Shown piece by piece: positions 1-8,542 of a DNA stretch of 64,000 bases; position 1 is the first letter of the stretch; every line of letters starts with the position of its first letter. Position numbers and translations under genes: made by a program. The notes under the pieces are model-generated. The model saw nothing but the letters and a program-made list of their open reading frames with translations. It was not told the DNA's origin and ran no database searches. Source of the DNA: Aromatoleum aromaticum EbN1 (lineage in GTDB: Bacteria; Pseudomonadota; Gammaproteobacteria; Burkholderiales; Rhodocyclaceae); assembly GCF_000025965.1 (NCBI RefSeq), contig NC_006824.1, positions 1 to 64,000 of the forward strand. The letters run 5' to 3'.

Positions 1-125
1 AGTAACTTATTACGCTATAAAAATATAAATCTTGCGATCCGTACATGGCGCCCGATTCAGCCCGCGATAGGCTCTCGAGTCGGCCCGGGCCCCTGAAGAT
101 CGGCATGGAAGAAAAGGAGACAACT

Positions 126-1877
126 TTGACGAATACCCCTCCGAAGCGCCCGACCCGGCGCGAAGCACTGATCCGAGGCGGCCTGACGATAGGCGGACTG
201 GCGGCCTGGGCGGTCGCGCCCGCCGCCGAGGGGGCCCAGCCTGCGGCCAAGTGGGACCACGAAGCCGACGTGGTGTGTGTGGGCAGCGGCGCAGCTGGCT
301 GTGCGGCCGCGGTGACCGCTGCGGCGGCCGGGGCGAAGGTGATTGTCATCGAGAAGCTGCCGACTACTGGCGGCACCACCAACAAGTCGGCCGGCATCGC
401 CTGGATTCCAAACAACCGCTTCATGTCGGCGCAGGGACTGCGCGACGACAAGGTCGACTGCCTGCGCTATCTGGCGCGCTACTCGTATCCGGGCGAGTAC
501 GACCCGAACAGCCCCACGCTGGGCCTGTCAACGCCCGCCTATCGGCTGCTCGAGGCCTTCTACGCCCACGGCGCGGCCACGGTCGAGCACCTGGAAGAGA
601 TGGGGGCGGCGCACTTCCAAGAATACAAAATGTGGCACGTCAATCGGCTCGCCCCGGACTATGCCGACCACCTGCCCGAGAACTGCGCCCCGCGCGGGCG
701 GGCGCTCGAGCCGGTCGATCGCAGCGGCACCTACGTGGGCGGGGCCGGGCTGGCCGCGCAGATGGCCGAGTGGCTGCGCCAGCGCGGCGTGCCGATCCTG
801 CTCGAGCACGCCGTGACCGCGCTGGTGCAAGAGGGCGGGCGCGTGGTGGGCGTCGAGGCGCGCACGGGCGAGCGGCTCGTACGCATCCGCGCGCGCCGCG
901 CGGTCATCTTCGGCAGCGGCGGCTATGCCCACAACCCCGAGCTGGTCGCGCGCCACCAGCCGGGCCTGTATGGCAGCTGCGCGATGCCCGGCTCCACAGG
1001 TGACTTTATCCCGATTGCCGGGGCGATGGGCGCGAGCATGGGCACGCTCGGCACGGCCTGGCGCACCCAAGTGGTGCTCGAGGAGGCGCTGCAAAGCCGT
1101 GCCATCGGCTTGGGCGCGTTCGTGCTGCCGGGCGACTCGATGATCGTAGTCAACAAGTACGGCCGGCGCGTGGTTAACGAAAAGATCAACTACAACGACC
1201 GCACCGAAACGCACTTCGTCTACGACCCGGTGGCCAAGGAGTACCCCAACCGCTTCCAGTTCATGGTCTTCGACGAGCGCACCCTCGACGGCTTCGGCGG
1301 CGCTTTTCCGCTGCCCACCACGCGCGCCTCCGACCCCTTCCTCATCGGCGGCGCAACCCTGGCCGAGCTTGCCACGAACATCCAGGCGCGCATGCAGAAG
1401 ATCGGCGCGCACATCGGCGCCTACCGGCTCGCGCCCGAGTTTGCCGCCACCCTCGAGCAGGCCGTGGCCCGCTTCAACGGCTACGCCGCCGCCGGCAAAG
1501 ACGCCGAGTTCGAGCGCGGGCTGCACGACTACGATCGCGACTGGCATGCGGTGTTCTCGCCGATGCGTCAGGGCACCGCCCAGCCGCCCAACCCGATGCC
1601 TAACGTCACCATGCATCCGCTCAGCGACCAGGGCCCGTTCTACGCCCTCATCCTCGGGCCGGGTGCGCTCGACACCTGCGGTGGTCCCGCGATCAACGAG
1701 CAGGCGCAGGTGCTCGACTGCGCCGACCGCCCCATCCTCGGCCTGTACGGCGCGGGCAACTGCGTGGCCAGCCCCTCCGGGCGCGCCTACTACGGCGCCG
1801 GCCACACCATCGGCGTCGCGCTCACCTTCGGCCACATCGCCGCCCGCCACGCCCTCGCCCACGGAGACACGGCGTGA
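126..1877 (+). CDS. FAD-dependent oxidoreductase (FAD_binding_2 / fumarate reductase-KstD-like) with Tat signal
   Basis: Flavoprotein dehydrogenase/reductase of the FAD_binding_2 family, which includes fumarate reductases and 3-ketosteroid delta-1-dehydrogenases; the substrate is not evident. I chose the TTG start at 126 because AAGGAGA lies about six bases upstream; in-frame ATGs at 45 and 105 lack such a site. From this start it is 583 aa. Residues about 10-40 form a twin-arginine signal (TRREALIRGG, then a hydrophobic stretch and AEGAQ), so export by Tat is likely. The dinucleotide-binding motif GSGAAG with a downstream VIVIEK acidic residue follows directly. The C-terminus carries the second FAD segment (GAGHTIGVALTFGHIAA). 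A Tat signal on a KstD-type protein points to periplasmic redox chemistry or inherited leader decay. It precedes two acyl-CoA dehydrogenase genes, which suggests a degradation pathway for a cyclic or branched acid. Family call firm, substrate open. Confidence 0.8.
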   Translation: MTNTPPKRPTRREALIRGGLTIGGLAAWAVAPAAEGAQPAAKWDHEADVVCVGSGAAGCAAAVTAAAAGAKVIVIEKLPTTGGTTNKSAGIAWIPNNRFMSAQGLRDDKVDCLRYLARYSYPGEYDPNSPTLGLSTPAYRLLEAFYAHGAATVEHLEEMGAAHFQEYKMWHVNRLAPDYADHLPENCAPRGRALEPVDRSGTYVGGAGLAAQMAEWLRQRGVPILLEHAVTALVQEGGRVVGVEARTGERLVRIRARRAVIFGSGGYAHNPELVARHQPGLYGSCAMPGSTGDFIPIAGAMGASMGTLGTAWRTQVVLEEALQSRAIGLGAFVLPGDSMIVVNKYGRRVVNEKINYNDRTETHFVYDPVAKEYPNRFQFMVFDERTLDGFGGAFPLPTTRASDPFLIGGATLAELATNIQARMQKIGAHIGAYRLAPEFAATLEQAVARFNGYAAAGKDAEFERGLHDYDRDWHAVFSPMRQGTAQPPNPMPNVTMHPLSDQGPFYALILGPGALDTCGGPAINEQAQVLDCADRPILGLYGAGNCVASPSGRAYYGAGHTIGVALTFGHIAARHALAHGDTA

Positions 1878-2088
1878 CCGCGTGGATGCTCCTCCCGGTC
1901 CGCTGGCCCGTGGACATCGGCGGGCCGGCGGCCCGAGGCTGCAGGGTGCTGATCCCCTGCGAGTCACGCGGCGGTTTCTTCGGCCCGCGGTGCCAGCTGC
2001 CGGTGAATGAGCGGCCTGCCGGGGCGCTCTCCGGCTCGGCGCGGCCCGCGCGTTCACCCCATTCCTACTGCTGCAGCAAGTTATCCGC
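1878..2088. other. intergenic gap without recognisable gene
   Basis: About 210 GC-rich bases between the flavoprotein stop and the first acyl-CoA dehydrogenase. Open frames cross it but none has a ribosome binding site or family resemblance. I see no terminator with a T-run. Confidence 0.5.
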
Positions 2089-3246
2089 ATGACCAATCTC
2101 GTCAGTACCTTTCGCTACACACAATTACCGCCTGCGGCCGAGGCATTCCGGCTCGAGATCAAGGCGTTTCTGATCTCGGCGATGGATGCCCTGCCTGCCG
2201 ATGTGCGCGCTCGCTCCTGGACCGGCTTCGACGCTGAGTTCAGCCACAAGCTGGCGGCGCGGGGGTGGGTGGGCATTACGCTGCCAGCCGAATACGGCGG
2301 GGCGAACCTCGACCCGTTCTCGCGTTTCGTTCTGGTCGAAGAGCTGTTGGCGGTCGGGGCGCCGGTGTCGGCGCACTGGATCGCGGACCGCCAGAGCGGT
2401 CCGTTGATCCTGCGCTATGGCACGGAGGCGCAGCGGCGCTTCTATCTGCCCAGGATCTGCGGCGCCAAGGCGTTCTTCTGCATCGGCATGAGCGAGCCCA
2501 ACGCCGGCTCGGACCTCGGCAGCGTCGGCACCCGTGCCACCCGCACCGAGCACGGCTGGCGCCTGAACGGCCGCAAGATCTGGACCACCAACGCCGTCCA
2601 TTGCCAGTACATGCTCGCGCTGGTGCGCACTTCCGGCAGCCCGCAGGATCGGCAGAAGGGGCTCTCCCAAGTCATCGTAGACCTCTCGCTGCCCGGCGTT
2701 ACGGTACGGCCCATCGAGGATCTCACCGGCGACACGCACTTCTCGGAAGTGTTCTTCGATGATGTGGAACTCGGTGACGACGCGCTCATCGGCCAGGAAG
2801 GCAACGGCTGGGAGCAGGTGACCGCGGAACTGGCCTTCGAGCGCAGCGGCCCGGAGCGCCTGTATTCGAGCCTCGTCCTGGTCGATCGCTGGATCGACTA
2901 CCTGCGCCAGAGCGGGAATGGCGAAGCGCATGCGCGCCAGATCGGACGCTTCGTGTCCCACCTCACGGCACTGCGCAACATGTCGGTGGCGGTGACGAGC
3001 CAGCTCGCGCACGGCGCCAGCCCGGTGGTGGAGGCGGCGCTCGTCAAGGACCTCGGCACCGAATTCGAGCAAAGCATCCCGGCTTCAATCGAGGCTGCGA
3101 TCGCCGCCAATCCGATGCTGGCGGTCGATGCGGAGCTCTATCGAACCGTCGCGTTTCTGAGCCAGATCGCGCCGACCTTTTCCCTGCGTGGCGGCACGCG
3201 CGAAATCCTGCGCGGCGTCATCGCGCGCGGACTCGGCTTACGTTAA
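2089..3246 (+). CDS. acyl-CoA dehydrogenase, large subunit-type (385 aa)
   Basis: Oxidises an acyl-CoA to the 2,3-enoyl-CoA with FAD and passes electrons to electron-transfer flavoprotein. The N-terminal helical domain (about 1-115) is followed by the beta-barrel motif FFCIGMSEPNAGSDLGSV (about 124-141) and KIWTTNA (about 163-169), which are typical FAD/substrate segments. The C-terminal domain ends in RGGTREILRGVIARGLG. A canonical YEGT catalytic segment is not seen; a glutamate (TREI) sits in the corresponding C-terminal loop. The ATG at 2089 has only a weak upstream site. The next gene starts ten bases after the stop and is a second, shorter acyl-CoA dehydrogenase, an arrangement known from alpha2beta2 heteromeric steroid side-chain enzymes such as FadE28/FadE29. 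Heteromerisation here is inference. Confidence 0.85.
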   Translation: MTNLVSTFRYTQLPPAAEAFRLEIKAFLISAMDALPADVRARSWTGFDAEFSHKLAARGWVGITLPAEYGGANLDPFSRFVLVEELLAVGAPVSAHWIADRQSGPLILRYGTEAQRRFYLPRICGAKAFFCIGMSEPNAGSDLGSVGTRATRTEHGWRLNGRKIWTTNAVHCQYMLALVRTSGSPQDRQKGLSQVIVDLSLPGVTVRPIEDLTGDTHFSEVFFDDVELGDDALIGQEGNGWEQVTAELAFERSGPERLYSSLVLVDRWIDYLRQSGNGEAHARQIGRFVSHLTALRNMSVAVTSQLAHGASPVVEAALVKDLGTEFEQSIPASIEAAIAANPMLAVDAELYRTVAFLSQIAPTFSLRGGTREILRGVIARGLGLR

Positions 3247-3256
3247 AGGTGGGGCC

Positions 3257-4240
3257 ATGTTTGTAGAAGCGATTGAGAAGATTCTCGAAGATCATTGCAG
3301 TCCGGCCGAGGTCCGCAACGTCGAAAGCGGGTGCGGCTCCCCCGCCCCTTTGTGGGAGTCGGTGGCGGAGGCCGGCTTTCTTGAGCTGTTGGGCTCGGAC
3401 GAGCAGGGTGGGGGGGGGCTTACGCTGGCTGAGTTGTTCCCCGTGATCGCCGCGTTCGGCCGTCACGCCATGCCGCTGCCCTTCGCGCAGAGCATCGTGG
3501 CGCGGGCGCTGCTCGCGCCTGGCGGCGAAGTGCCCGCGGGGATGCTGACCCTTGGGGCTGGCTGCCGGCGGATTGACGGCCGCATCGTGTGCCCCATGGT
3601 GCCGTTCGGTGTAGTGGCCGACTACGTTCTGGTCGACGAGGGCGACAGTCTCCTGGTGTTGCCATGCGCCGCGGCGCAGCGCACGCCGACCGGCGTTTCC
3701 CGCAGCCTGGTGGCAACGCTGAGTTGGGCGGAGGCAACGCCCCACGCGCGTCTCGCGGCTCAGGGCGTCCATGTGCAGCCGTTCTCCGCGGCAATTCATG
3801 CGGCGCTCATAAGCGGTGCATTGCATCGCGTCCTCGAGATGACCCTGCAGTACGCCAACGACCGCTCGCAGTTCGGCAAGTCGATCGGCAAGTTCCAGGC
3901 CATCCAGCACCAGATCAGCGTGATGGCCGAGAACGTGGCCGCCGCGAGCATGGCGGCAGAGGCAGCCTTCCAGGGCGAGGCGTCGCAGCCGGCCCTGCTG
4001 CCGAGCGGCATGGCAAAGGCCCGGGCTAGCGAAGCGGCCGTTCAGGCGGCGGCCATTGCGCACGCCGTGCATGGTGCGATCGGCGTCACAGAGGAGTATG
4101 ACCTTCAGCTGTACACCCGGCGCCTGCACGAGTGGCGCATGGCGCACGGCTCGGAGGACTACTGGAATCTGATCGTCGGGCGGCTGGCGCTGGCACATCC
4201 GCATCCGACCATTACCGATTTCGTGCGCCTGGGCGGCTGA
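3257..4240 (+). CDS. acyl-CoA dehydrogenase-like second subunit (327 aa)
   Basis: Shorter acyl-CoA dehydrogenase homologue, probably the partner of the preceding subunit. The start ATG at 3257 has AAAGGTGGGG upstream, so the in-frame extension back to 3188, which overlaps the previous gene, is not needed. The conserved FAD-contact helix YANDRSQFGKSIGKFQAIQH lies at about 195-215. The C-terminal helix has HGAIGVTEEYDLQLYTRRLHE. The middle beta domain is compressed compared with a full-length enzyme, as seen in small subunits of heteromeric dehydrogenases. A run of nine G at about 3410-3418 encodes GGG and could be prone to slippage. Function beyond acyl-CoA oxidation is not readable. Confidence 0.8.
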   Translation: MFVEAIEKILEDHCSPAEVRNVESGCGSPAPLWESVAEAGFLELLGSDEQGGGGLTLAELFPVIAAFGRHAMPLPFAQSIVARALLAPGGEVPAGMLTLGAGCRRIDGRIVCPMVPFGVVADYVLVDEGDSLLVLPCAAAQRTPTGVSRSLVATLSWAEATPHARLAAQGVHVQPFSAAIHAALISGALHRVLEMTLQYANDRSQFGKSIGKFQAIQHQISVMAENVAAASMAAEAAFQGEASQPALLPSGMAKARASEAAVQAAAIAHAVHGAIGVTEEYDLQLYTRRLHEWRMAHGSEDYWNLIVGRLALAHPHPTITDFVRLGG

Positions 4241-4388
4241 CGATGGGCAAGAGACGCGGATTGCCGAGCGCCACGACGGTGGGCGCGTGATATCCGGCGT
4301 GCGGCGATCGCCGTCGAAGGGCCGCGCTGCCGCGCGGCCCGACGCCCATACGGTGTGCGTCGGCGGGGAGCACCCGGTGGAGTCGAAA

Positions 4389-4853
4389 ATGCAGCTGCGC
4401 GACATCCTTAGGATGAGAAATCGAGAGCGCGGCTTGCCGCGCATCCGCAGCGTGCCGCCGGAGGTGCTGCTGCTCGACGCCTTGAAGACCATGGCGCGGC
4501 ACGCGCTCGGCGCGCTCGTCGTCTCGACTCGGGATCGCTTCATCGGCCTGGTGACCTTGAACGACGTGCTTCAAGCGCTCAGTTTGCGCGGTGCCGAAGT
4601 GCTGGCGGGCTCCGTCGACGAAATCATGAACGCTGAGGCGATCATCAGCCGACCGGATGATGCGATCGAGGACGTACGCAGGCTAATGTTCGAGCGTTGC
4701 CTCAGCCATGTGCCGGTGATTGACGAAGGCCGGCTGCTGGACGTCATTTCCCGAGTGGACGTGGCCGACGCCGCCTACGCCGAGTGCCAGTTCGAGAATC
4801 AGCTGTTGAAGCACTACATCAAGGGGTGGCCCGATCCGGATCGGGCCACCTGA
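4389..4853 (+). CDS. CBS-domain protein (tandem CBS pair)
   Basis: Small soluble protein of 154 aa built almost entirely of two CBS motifs, a module that usually binds adenine nucleotides or S-adenosylmethionine and acts as an energy sensor. Motif one covers about 18-60 (PPEVLLLDALKTM ... FIGLVTLNDVLQAL); motif two covers about 78-125 (EAIISRPDDAIEDVRRLMF ... LLDVISRVDVADAAY). The ATG at 4389 has GGTGGAG about eight bases upstream; a GTG at 4287 would add an arginine-rich leader without family resemblance. It sits between the dehydrogenase pair and the oxidoreductase operon, so a regulatory role for that enzyme is possible but unproven. A perfect palindrome overlaps its last codons. Confidence 0.75.
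   Translation: MQLRDILRMRNRERGLPRIRSVPPEVLLLDALKTMARHALGALVVSTRDRFIGLVTLNDVLQALSLRGAEVLAGSVDEIMNAEAIISRPDDAIEDVRRLMFERCLSHVPVIDEGRLLDVISRVDVADAAYAECQFENQLLKHYIKGWPDPDRAT
4825..4850. repeat. perfect 26-bp palindrome at the 3' end of the CBS gene
   Basis: Two 13-base arms (GGTGGCCCGATCC and its exact complement) meet without a spacer just before the CBS stop codon. It has no T-run after it, so it is not a standard intrinsic terminator. It may act as an mRNA-stabilising hairpin, an attenuator ahead of korC, or a protein-binding site. Confidence 0.6.
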
Positions 4854-4889
4854 AGAACGGTTGCAGTTCGAATGAAAGGGAGCTTGACC

Positions 4890-6677
4890 TTGAAGCCGAC
4901 AGACCTTCGAGCGCCTGACTACCTGCACAAGGTGGTCGACTGCCAATGGGCATGTCCCGCCCATACCCCCGTGCCGGAGTACATCCGGCTGATCGCGGCG
5001 GGCCGCTATGCGGAAGCGTATGCGCTCAACTGGCAGTACAACGTGTTTCCCGGAATTCTGGGGCGGGTGTGCGACCGCCCGTGCGAGCCGGCGTGCCGGC
5101 GCGGCCGCGTCGAGCGCGAGCCGGTGGCGATCTGCCGCCTCAAGCGCGTGGCGGCCGACCACAAGGGCGACGTGGGCGCGCTGCTGGTGCCCTCGCCCGT
5201 GCAGCGAAACGGCAAGCGCGTTGCTTGTGTGGGGGCTGGGCCCGCTTCGCTCGCGGTGGCGCGCGATCTGGCTACCCGCGGCTACGCGGTCACCGTGTTC
5301 GACAGCGGCACCCAGGCGGGCGGGATGGTGCGCAGCCAGATCCCCAAGTTCCGCCTGCCCGATGCGGTGATCGACGAGGAGTGCGGTTACATCGAGGCGC
5401 TCGGGGTGGAGGTGCGCCTGGGCCATTGGGTACCGAGCCTGCAGGGGCTGCTGGCCGAAGGGTGGGATGCGGTGTTCGTCGGCACCGGCGCGCCGCGCGG
5501 ACGGGATGCTGATATTGCCGGTCGCGAGGCGGCGGCCGCGAACATCTACTTGGGCATCGACTGGCTCGCGAACGTGGCCTTCGGGCATGTGGACACCATC
5601 GGCAAGCGCTTGATCGTGCTCGGCGGCGGCAACACCGCGATGGACTGCTGTCGCACCGCGCGGCGCCTGGGCGGCGAGGACGTGCGCGTGGTGGTGCGAA
5701 GCGGCTTCGAGGAGATGAAGGCCTCGCCCTGGGAGAAGGAGGAGGCGATGCACGAGGGCATCCCTATCCACAACTATCTCGTGCCGCTCGAATTCACCCA
5801 CGAGGGTGGGCGCCTCACCGGGGTGCGCTTCGAGCGCGTGCGCGCCGAGTACGACGCCGCCGAGCGCCGCAGCCTCGTACCCACGGGCGAGGCCCCGGTG
5901 CACATGCCCTGTGACGACGTGCTGGTGGCGATCGGTCAGGAGAACAGCTTTCCGTGGATCGAGCGCGACATCGGCCTTGAGTTCGACCGCTGGGGCCTGC
6001 CGGTGCTCGATGCGCGCACCTTCCAGTCGACGCTCGCGCCGGTGTTCTTCGGCGGCGATGCGGCCTTCGGACCGAAGAACATCATCACCGCGGTGGCCCA
6101 GGGCCACGAGGCGGCGATCTCGATCGACCGCTTCTGCCAGGGGCAGGCGGTGGCCGAGCGGCCGGAGGCGGTGGTCGAGCTGGTGAGCCAGAAGATGGGC
6201 ATCCACGACTGGAGCTACGGCAACCGCGTCTCGGAGGAGGCGCGGCGCAAGGTGCCCACGTGCGAACTCGCGGCGGCGCTGCGCGACGTGCGTCTGGAGC
6301 TCGAGCTCGGTTTCGATGAGCGCCAGGCGCTCGCCGAAGCCGAGCGATGCCTGAACTGCGACGTGCACACGGTGTTCAGCGCGCCCGCCTGCATCGAGTG
6401 CAACGCCTGCGTCGACATCTGCCCGAGCGAGTGCATCACCTTCACCGCCGACGGCGAGGAGACTGAGCTGCGCGCACGGCTCACGGCGCCGGCCACGAAC
6501 CCTGCGCAGCCCCTTTACGTGGCCGATGGCGTCAAGAGCGGTCGCATCATGGTCAAGGACGAAAACCTCTGCCTGCACTGCGGCATGTGCTCGGAGCGTT
6601 GCCCGACCGCGGCGTGGGACATGCAAAAGCTCAACCTGCGCCCGGCCCGTGAACAAGCGGAGACCACAGCACAATGA
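4890..6677 (+). CDS. korC: FAD/NAD(P)-binding Fe-S oxidoreductase subunit (GltD-like fused to 2x[4Fe-4S] ferredoxin), KorC-type
   Basis: Electron-transfer subunit that probably links reduced ferredoxin-type clusters of KorAB to NAD(P). The N-terminal cysteine region (CQWACPAH, then CDRPCEPACRRG) and two dinucleotide folds (GAGPASLAVARDLA for FAD; GGGNTAMDCC for NAD(P)) match the small subunit of glutamate synthase. The C-terminus adds two ferredoxin motifs, CIECNACVDICP and CLHCGMCSERCP. I prefer TTG 4890, which has GGGAG seven bases upstream, over ATG 4872, which has none; this gives 595 aa. Its stop overlaps the korA start (ATGA). A three-subunit 2-oxoglutarate:NADP+ oxidoreductase with this composition is known from Azoarcus evansii, where it supplies electrons for aromatic ring reduction. 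The exact 2-oxoacid substrate here is inferred. Confidence 0.8.
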   Translation: MKPTDLRAPDYLHKVVDCQWACPAHTPVPEYIRLIAAGRYAEAYALNWQYNVFPGILGRVCDRPCEPACRRGRVEREPVAICRLKRVAADHKGDVGALLVPSPVQRNGKRVACVGAGPASLAVARDLATRGYAVTVFDSGTQAGGMVRSQIPKFRLPDAVIDEECGYIEALGVEVRLGHWVPSLQGLLAEGWDAVFVGTGAPRGRDADIAGREAAAANIYLGIDWLANVAFGHVDTIGKRLIVLGGGNTAMDCCRTARRLGGEDVRVVVRSGFEEMKASPWEKEEAMHEGIPIHNYLVPLEFTHEGGRLTGVRFERVRAEYDAAERRSLVPTGEAPVHMPCDDVLVAIGQENSFPWIERDIGLEFDRWGLPVLDARTFQSTLAPVFFGGDAAFGPKNIITAVAQGHEAAISIDRFCQGQAVAERPEAVVELVSQKMGIHDWSYGNRVSEEARRKVPTCELAAALRDVRLELELGFDERQALAEAERCLNCDVHTVFSAPACIECNACVDICPSECITFTADGEETELRARLTAPATNPAQPLYVADGVKSGRIMVKDENLCLHCGMCSERCPTAAWDMQKLNLRPAREQAETTAQ

Positions 6678-8542
6678 ACCCCAAACACGTGATCCGCAGC
6701 ACCAACGACTTCGTCGTCAAGTTCGCCAATATAAACGGCTCGGGCTCGGCCTCGGCCAACGAGCTGTTTGCCCGCGCGATCCTGCGCATGGGCGTGCCGG
6801 TGTCACCGCGCAACATCTTCCCCTCGAACATCCAGGGCATGCCCACTTGGTACGAGATGCGGGTGTCGGGGGCGGGCTGGCTCGGGCGGCGCGGCGGCTG
6901 CGACCTCATGGTGGCGCTCAACCCGCAGACCTGGGAGCGCGATCTGGCCGAGATCGAGCCGGGCGGCTACCTCGTCTACGACTCGTCCAAGCTGGTGCCG
7001 CGCGGGAAGCTGCGCGAGGACATCACGGTGATCGGCATCCCGCTCACCGCGCTCTGTAGCCGCGAGTTCGACGACCTGCGCCAGCGCCAGCTGGTGAGGA
7101 ACATCATGTACGTGGGCGCGCTCGCGGCACTGCTCGACGTCGAGCTCGCGGTGGCCGAGGCGCTGCTCTCGGAGCAGTACCGCGGCAAGGACAAGCTCAT
7201 CGAGGCCAACGTGAAGGCGCTGCGCATCGGCCATGCCTACGCCCGCGAACATTACCCCTGTCCGCTCGCGCTACGCGTGGAGCGCGCCGAGGCGGTGGGC
7301 GAGCGTATCTTCATCGACGGCAACAGCGCCAGCGGCCTCGGTGCGGTCTATGGCGGGGCGACGGTGGCCGGCTGGTACCCGATCACGCCCTCGACTTCGG
7401 TGGTGGAGGCCTTCGGCAGCTACTGCCGCAAGCTGCGCACTGACCCCGACAGCGGGCGCGCACGCTACGCCATTGTCCAGGCCGAGGACGAGCTTGCTGC
7501 GATCGGCATGGTGATCGGCGCCGGCTGGAACGGGGCGCGCGCCTTCACTGCGACCTCGGGGCCGGGGGTGTCGCTGATGCAGGAGTTTCTCGGCCTGGCC
7601 TACTTCGCCGAGATCCCGGCGGTGCTCTTTAACGTGCAGCGCGGCGGCCCATCGACCGGCATGCCCACCCGCACCCAGCAGTCCGATCTGCTCGCCTGCG
7701 CCTACGCCTCGCACGGCGACACCCGCCACGTGCTGCTCTTTCCTGAGGATCCGTATGAGTGCTTTGCCTTCGGCGCGCAGGCGTTCGATCTGGCCGAGCG
7801 GCTGCAGACGCCCGTCTTCGTCATGCTCGATCTCGATATCGGCATGAACGAGCGGCTGTGCCGGCCCTTCGACTGGGACGACAGCCGCCGCTACGACCGC
7901 GGCAAGGTGCTCATCCACGCCGATCTGGAAGCCGGCAAGGAGTTTGGCCGCTATCTGGACATCGACGGCGACGGCATCCCGTACCGCACGCTGCCGGGCA
8001 CCCACCCCACCAAGGGCGCGTACTTCACCCGCGGCACCACGCGCAACGCCTACGCGCGCTATAGCGAAGCGGGCGCGGACTACGTCTCCAATATGGAGCG
8101 GCTGCGACGTAAGTTCGACACCGCCAAGACCTTGGTGCCTGCCCCGGTGCTCACCCCGGCGCCAGAGACCACGCGCGTGGGGGCGATCTGCTACGGCTCG
8201 ACGAGCCCCGCGATGGCCGAGGCGATCGCGCTGCTCGGGGCGCAGGGCATTCACCTCGACGTGCTGCGCGTGCGCGCCTTCCCCTTTGCCGACGAGGTAC
8301 TCGAGTTCATCGCCGACCACGACATCGTGTTCGTGGTCGAGCAGAACGAGAGCGCGCAGCTGCGGACACTCCTCATCAACGAGGGCGAGATCGCGCCGAA
8401 AAAGCTCATGCGCGTGCTGCACTACGACGGCACGCCGATCACCGCGCGCTTAATTGCTGGGTGCATCGGCGAGGCGCTCGCCGAGCGCGGCGCGAGCCCC
8501 CTTGGTACCCCCGCCCTTTCGCTGTGCAAGGTGGCCTCATGA
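6674..8542 (+). CDS. korA: 2-oxoacid:ferredoxin oxidoreductase alpha subunit with fused gamma domain
   Basis: Part of the CoA-dependent, thiamine-diphosphate 2-oxoacid oxidoreductase (probably 2-oxoglutarate). The 622-aa protein starts with a gamma domain (about 1-200, including GSGSASANELFARA and the NIFPSNIQGMPTWYEMRVSG segment). The pyrimidine-binding alpha domain follows (GGATVAGWYPITPST at about 233-247; GPGVSLMQEFLG at about 296-307; RGGPSTGMPT at about 320-330). Domain II at the C-terminus has VGAICYGSTSPAMAEA. The start ATG overlaps the korC stop and its own stop overlaps the korB start, so the three are translationally coupled. Its last 145 bases recur imperfectly at 10670. It must not be confused with the IncP repressor KorA. 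Confidence 0.85.
   Translation: MNPKHVIRSTNDFVVKFANINGSGSASANELFARAILRMGVPVSPRNIFPSNIQGMPTWYEMRVSGAGWLGRRGGCDLMVALNPQTWERDLAEIEPGGYLVYDSSKLVPRGKLREDITVIGIPLTALCSREFDDLRQRQLVRNIMYVGALAALLDVELAVAEALLSEQYRGKDKLIEANVKALRIGHAYAREHYPCPLALRVERAEAVGERIFIDGNSASGLGAVYGGATVAGWYPITPSTSVVEAFGSYCRKLRTDPDSGRARYAIVQAEDELAAIGMVIGAGWNGARAFTATSGPGVSLMQEFLGLAYFAEIPAVLFNVQRGGPSTGMPTRTQQSDLLACAYASHGDTRHVLLFPEDPYECFAFGAQAFDLAERLQTPVFVMLDLDIGMNERLCRPFDWDDSRRYDRGKVLIHADLEAGKEFGRYLDIDGDGIPYRTLPGTHPTKGAYFTRGTTRNAYARYSEAGADYVSNMERLRRKFDTAKTLVPAPVLTPAPETTRVGAICYGSTSPAMAEAIALLGAQGIHLDVLRVRAFPFADEVLEFIADHDIVFVVEQNESAQLRTLLINEGEIAPKKLMRVLHYDGTPITARLIAGCIGEALAERGASPLGTPALSLCKVAS

Noticed and set aside
4683-6674. Minus-strand open frame of 663 codons opposite korC
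   Set aside because: Rich in His/Arg/Ala without any motif; antisense of a well-supported gene.
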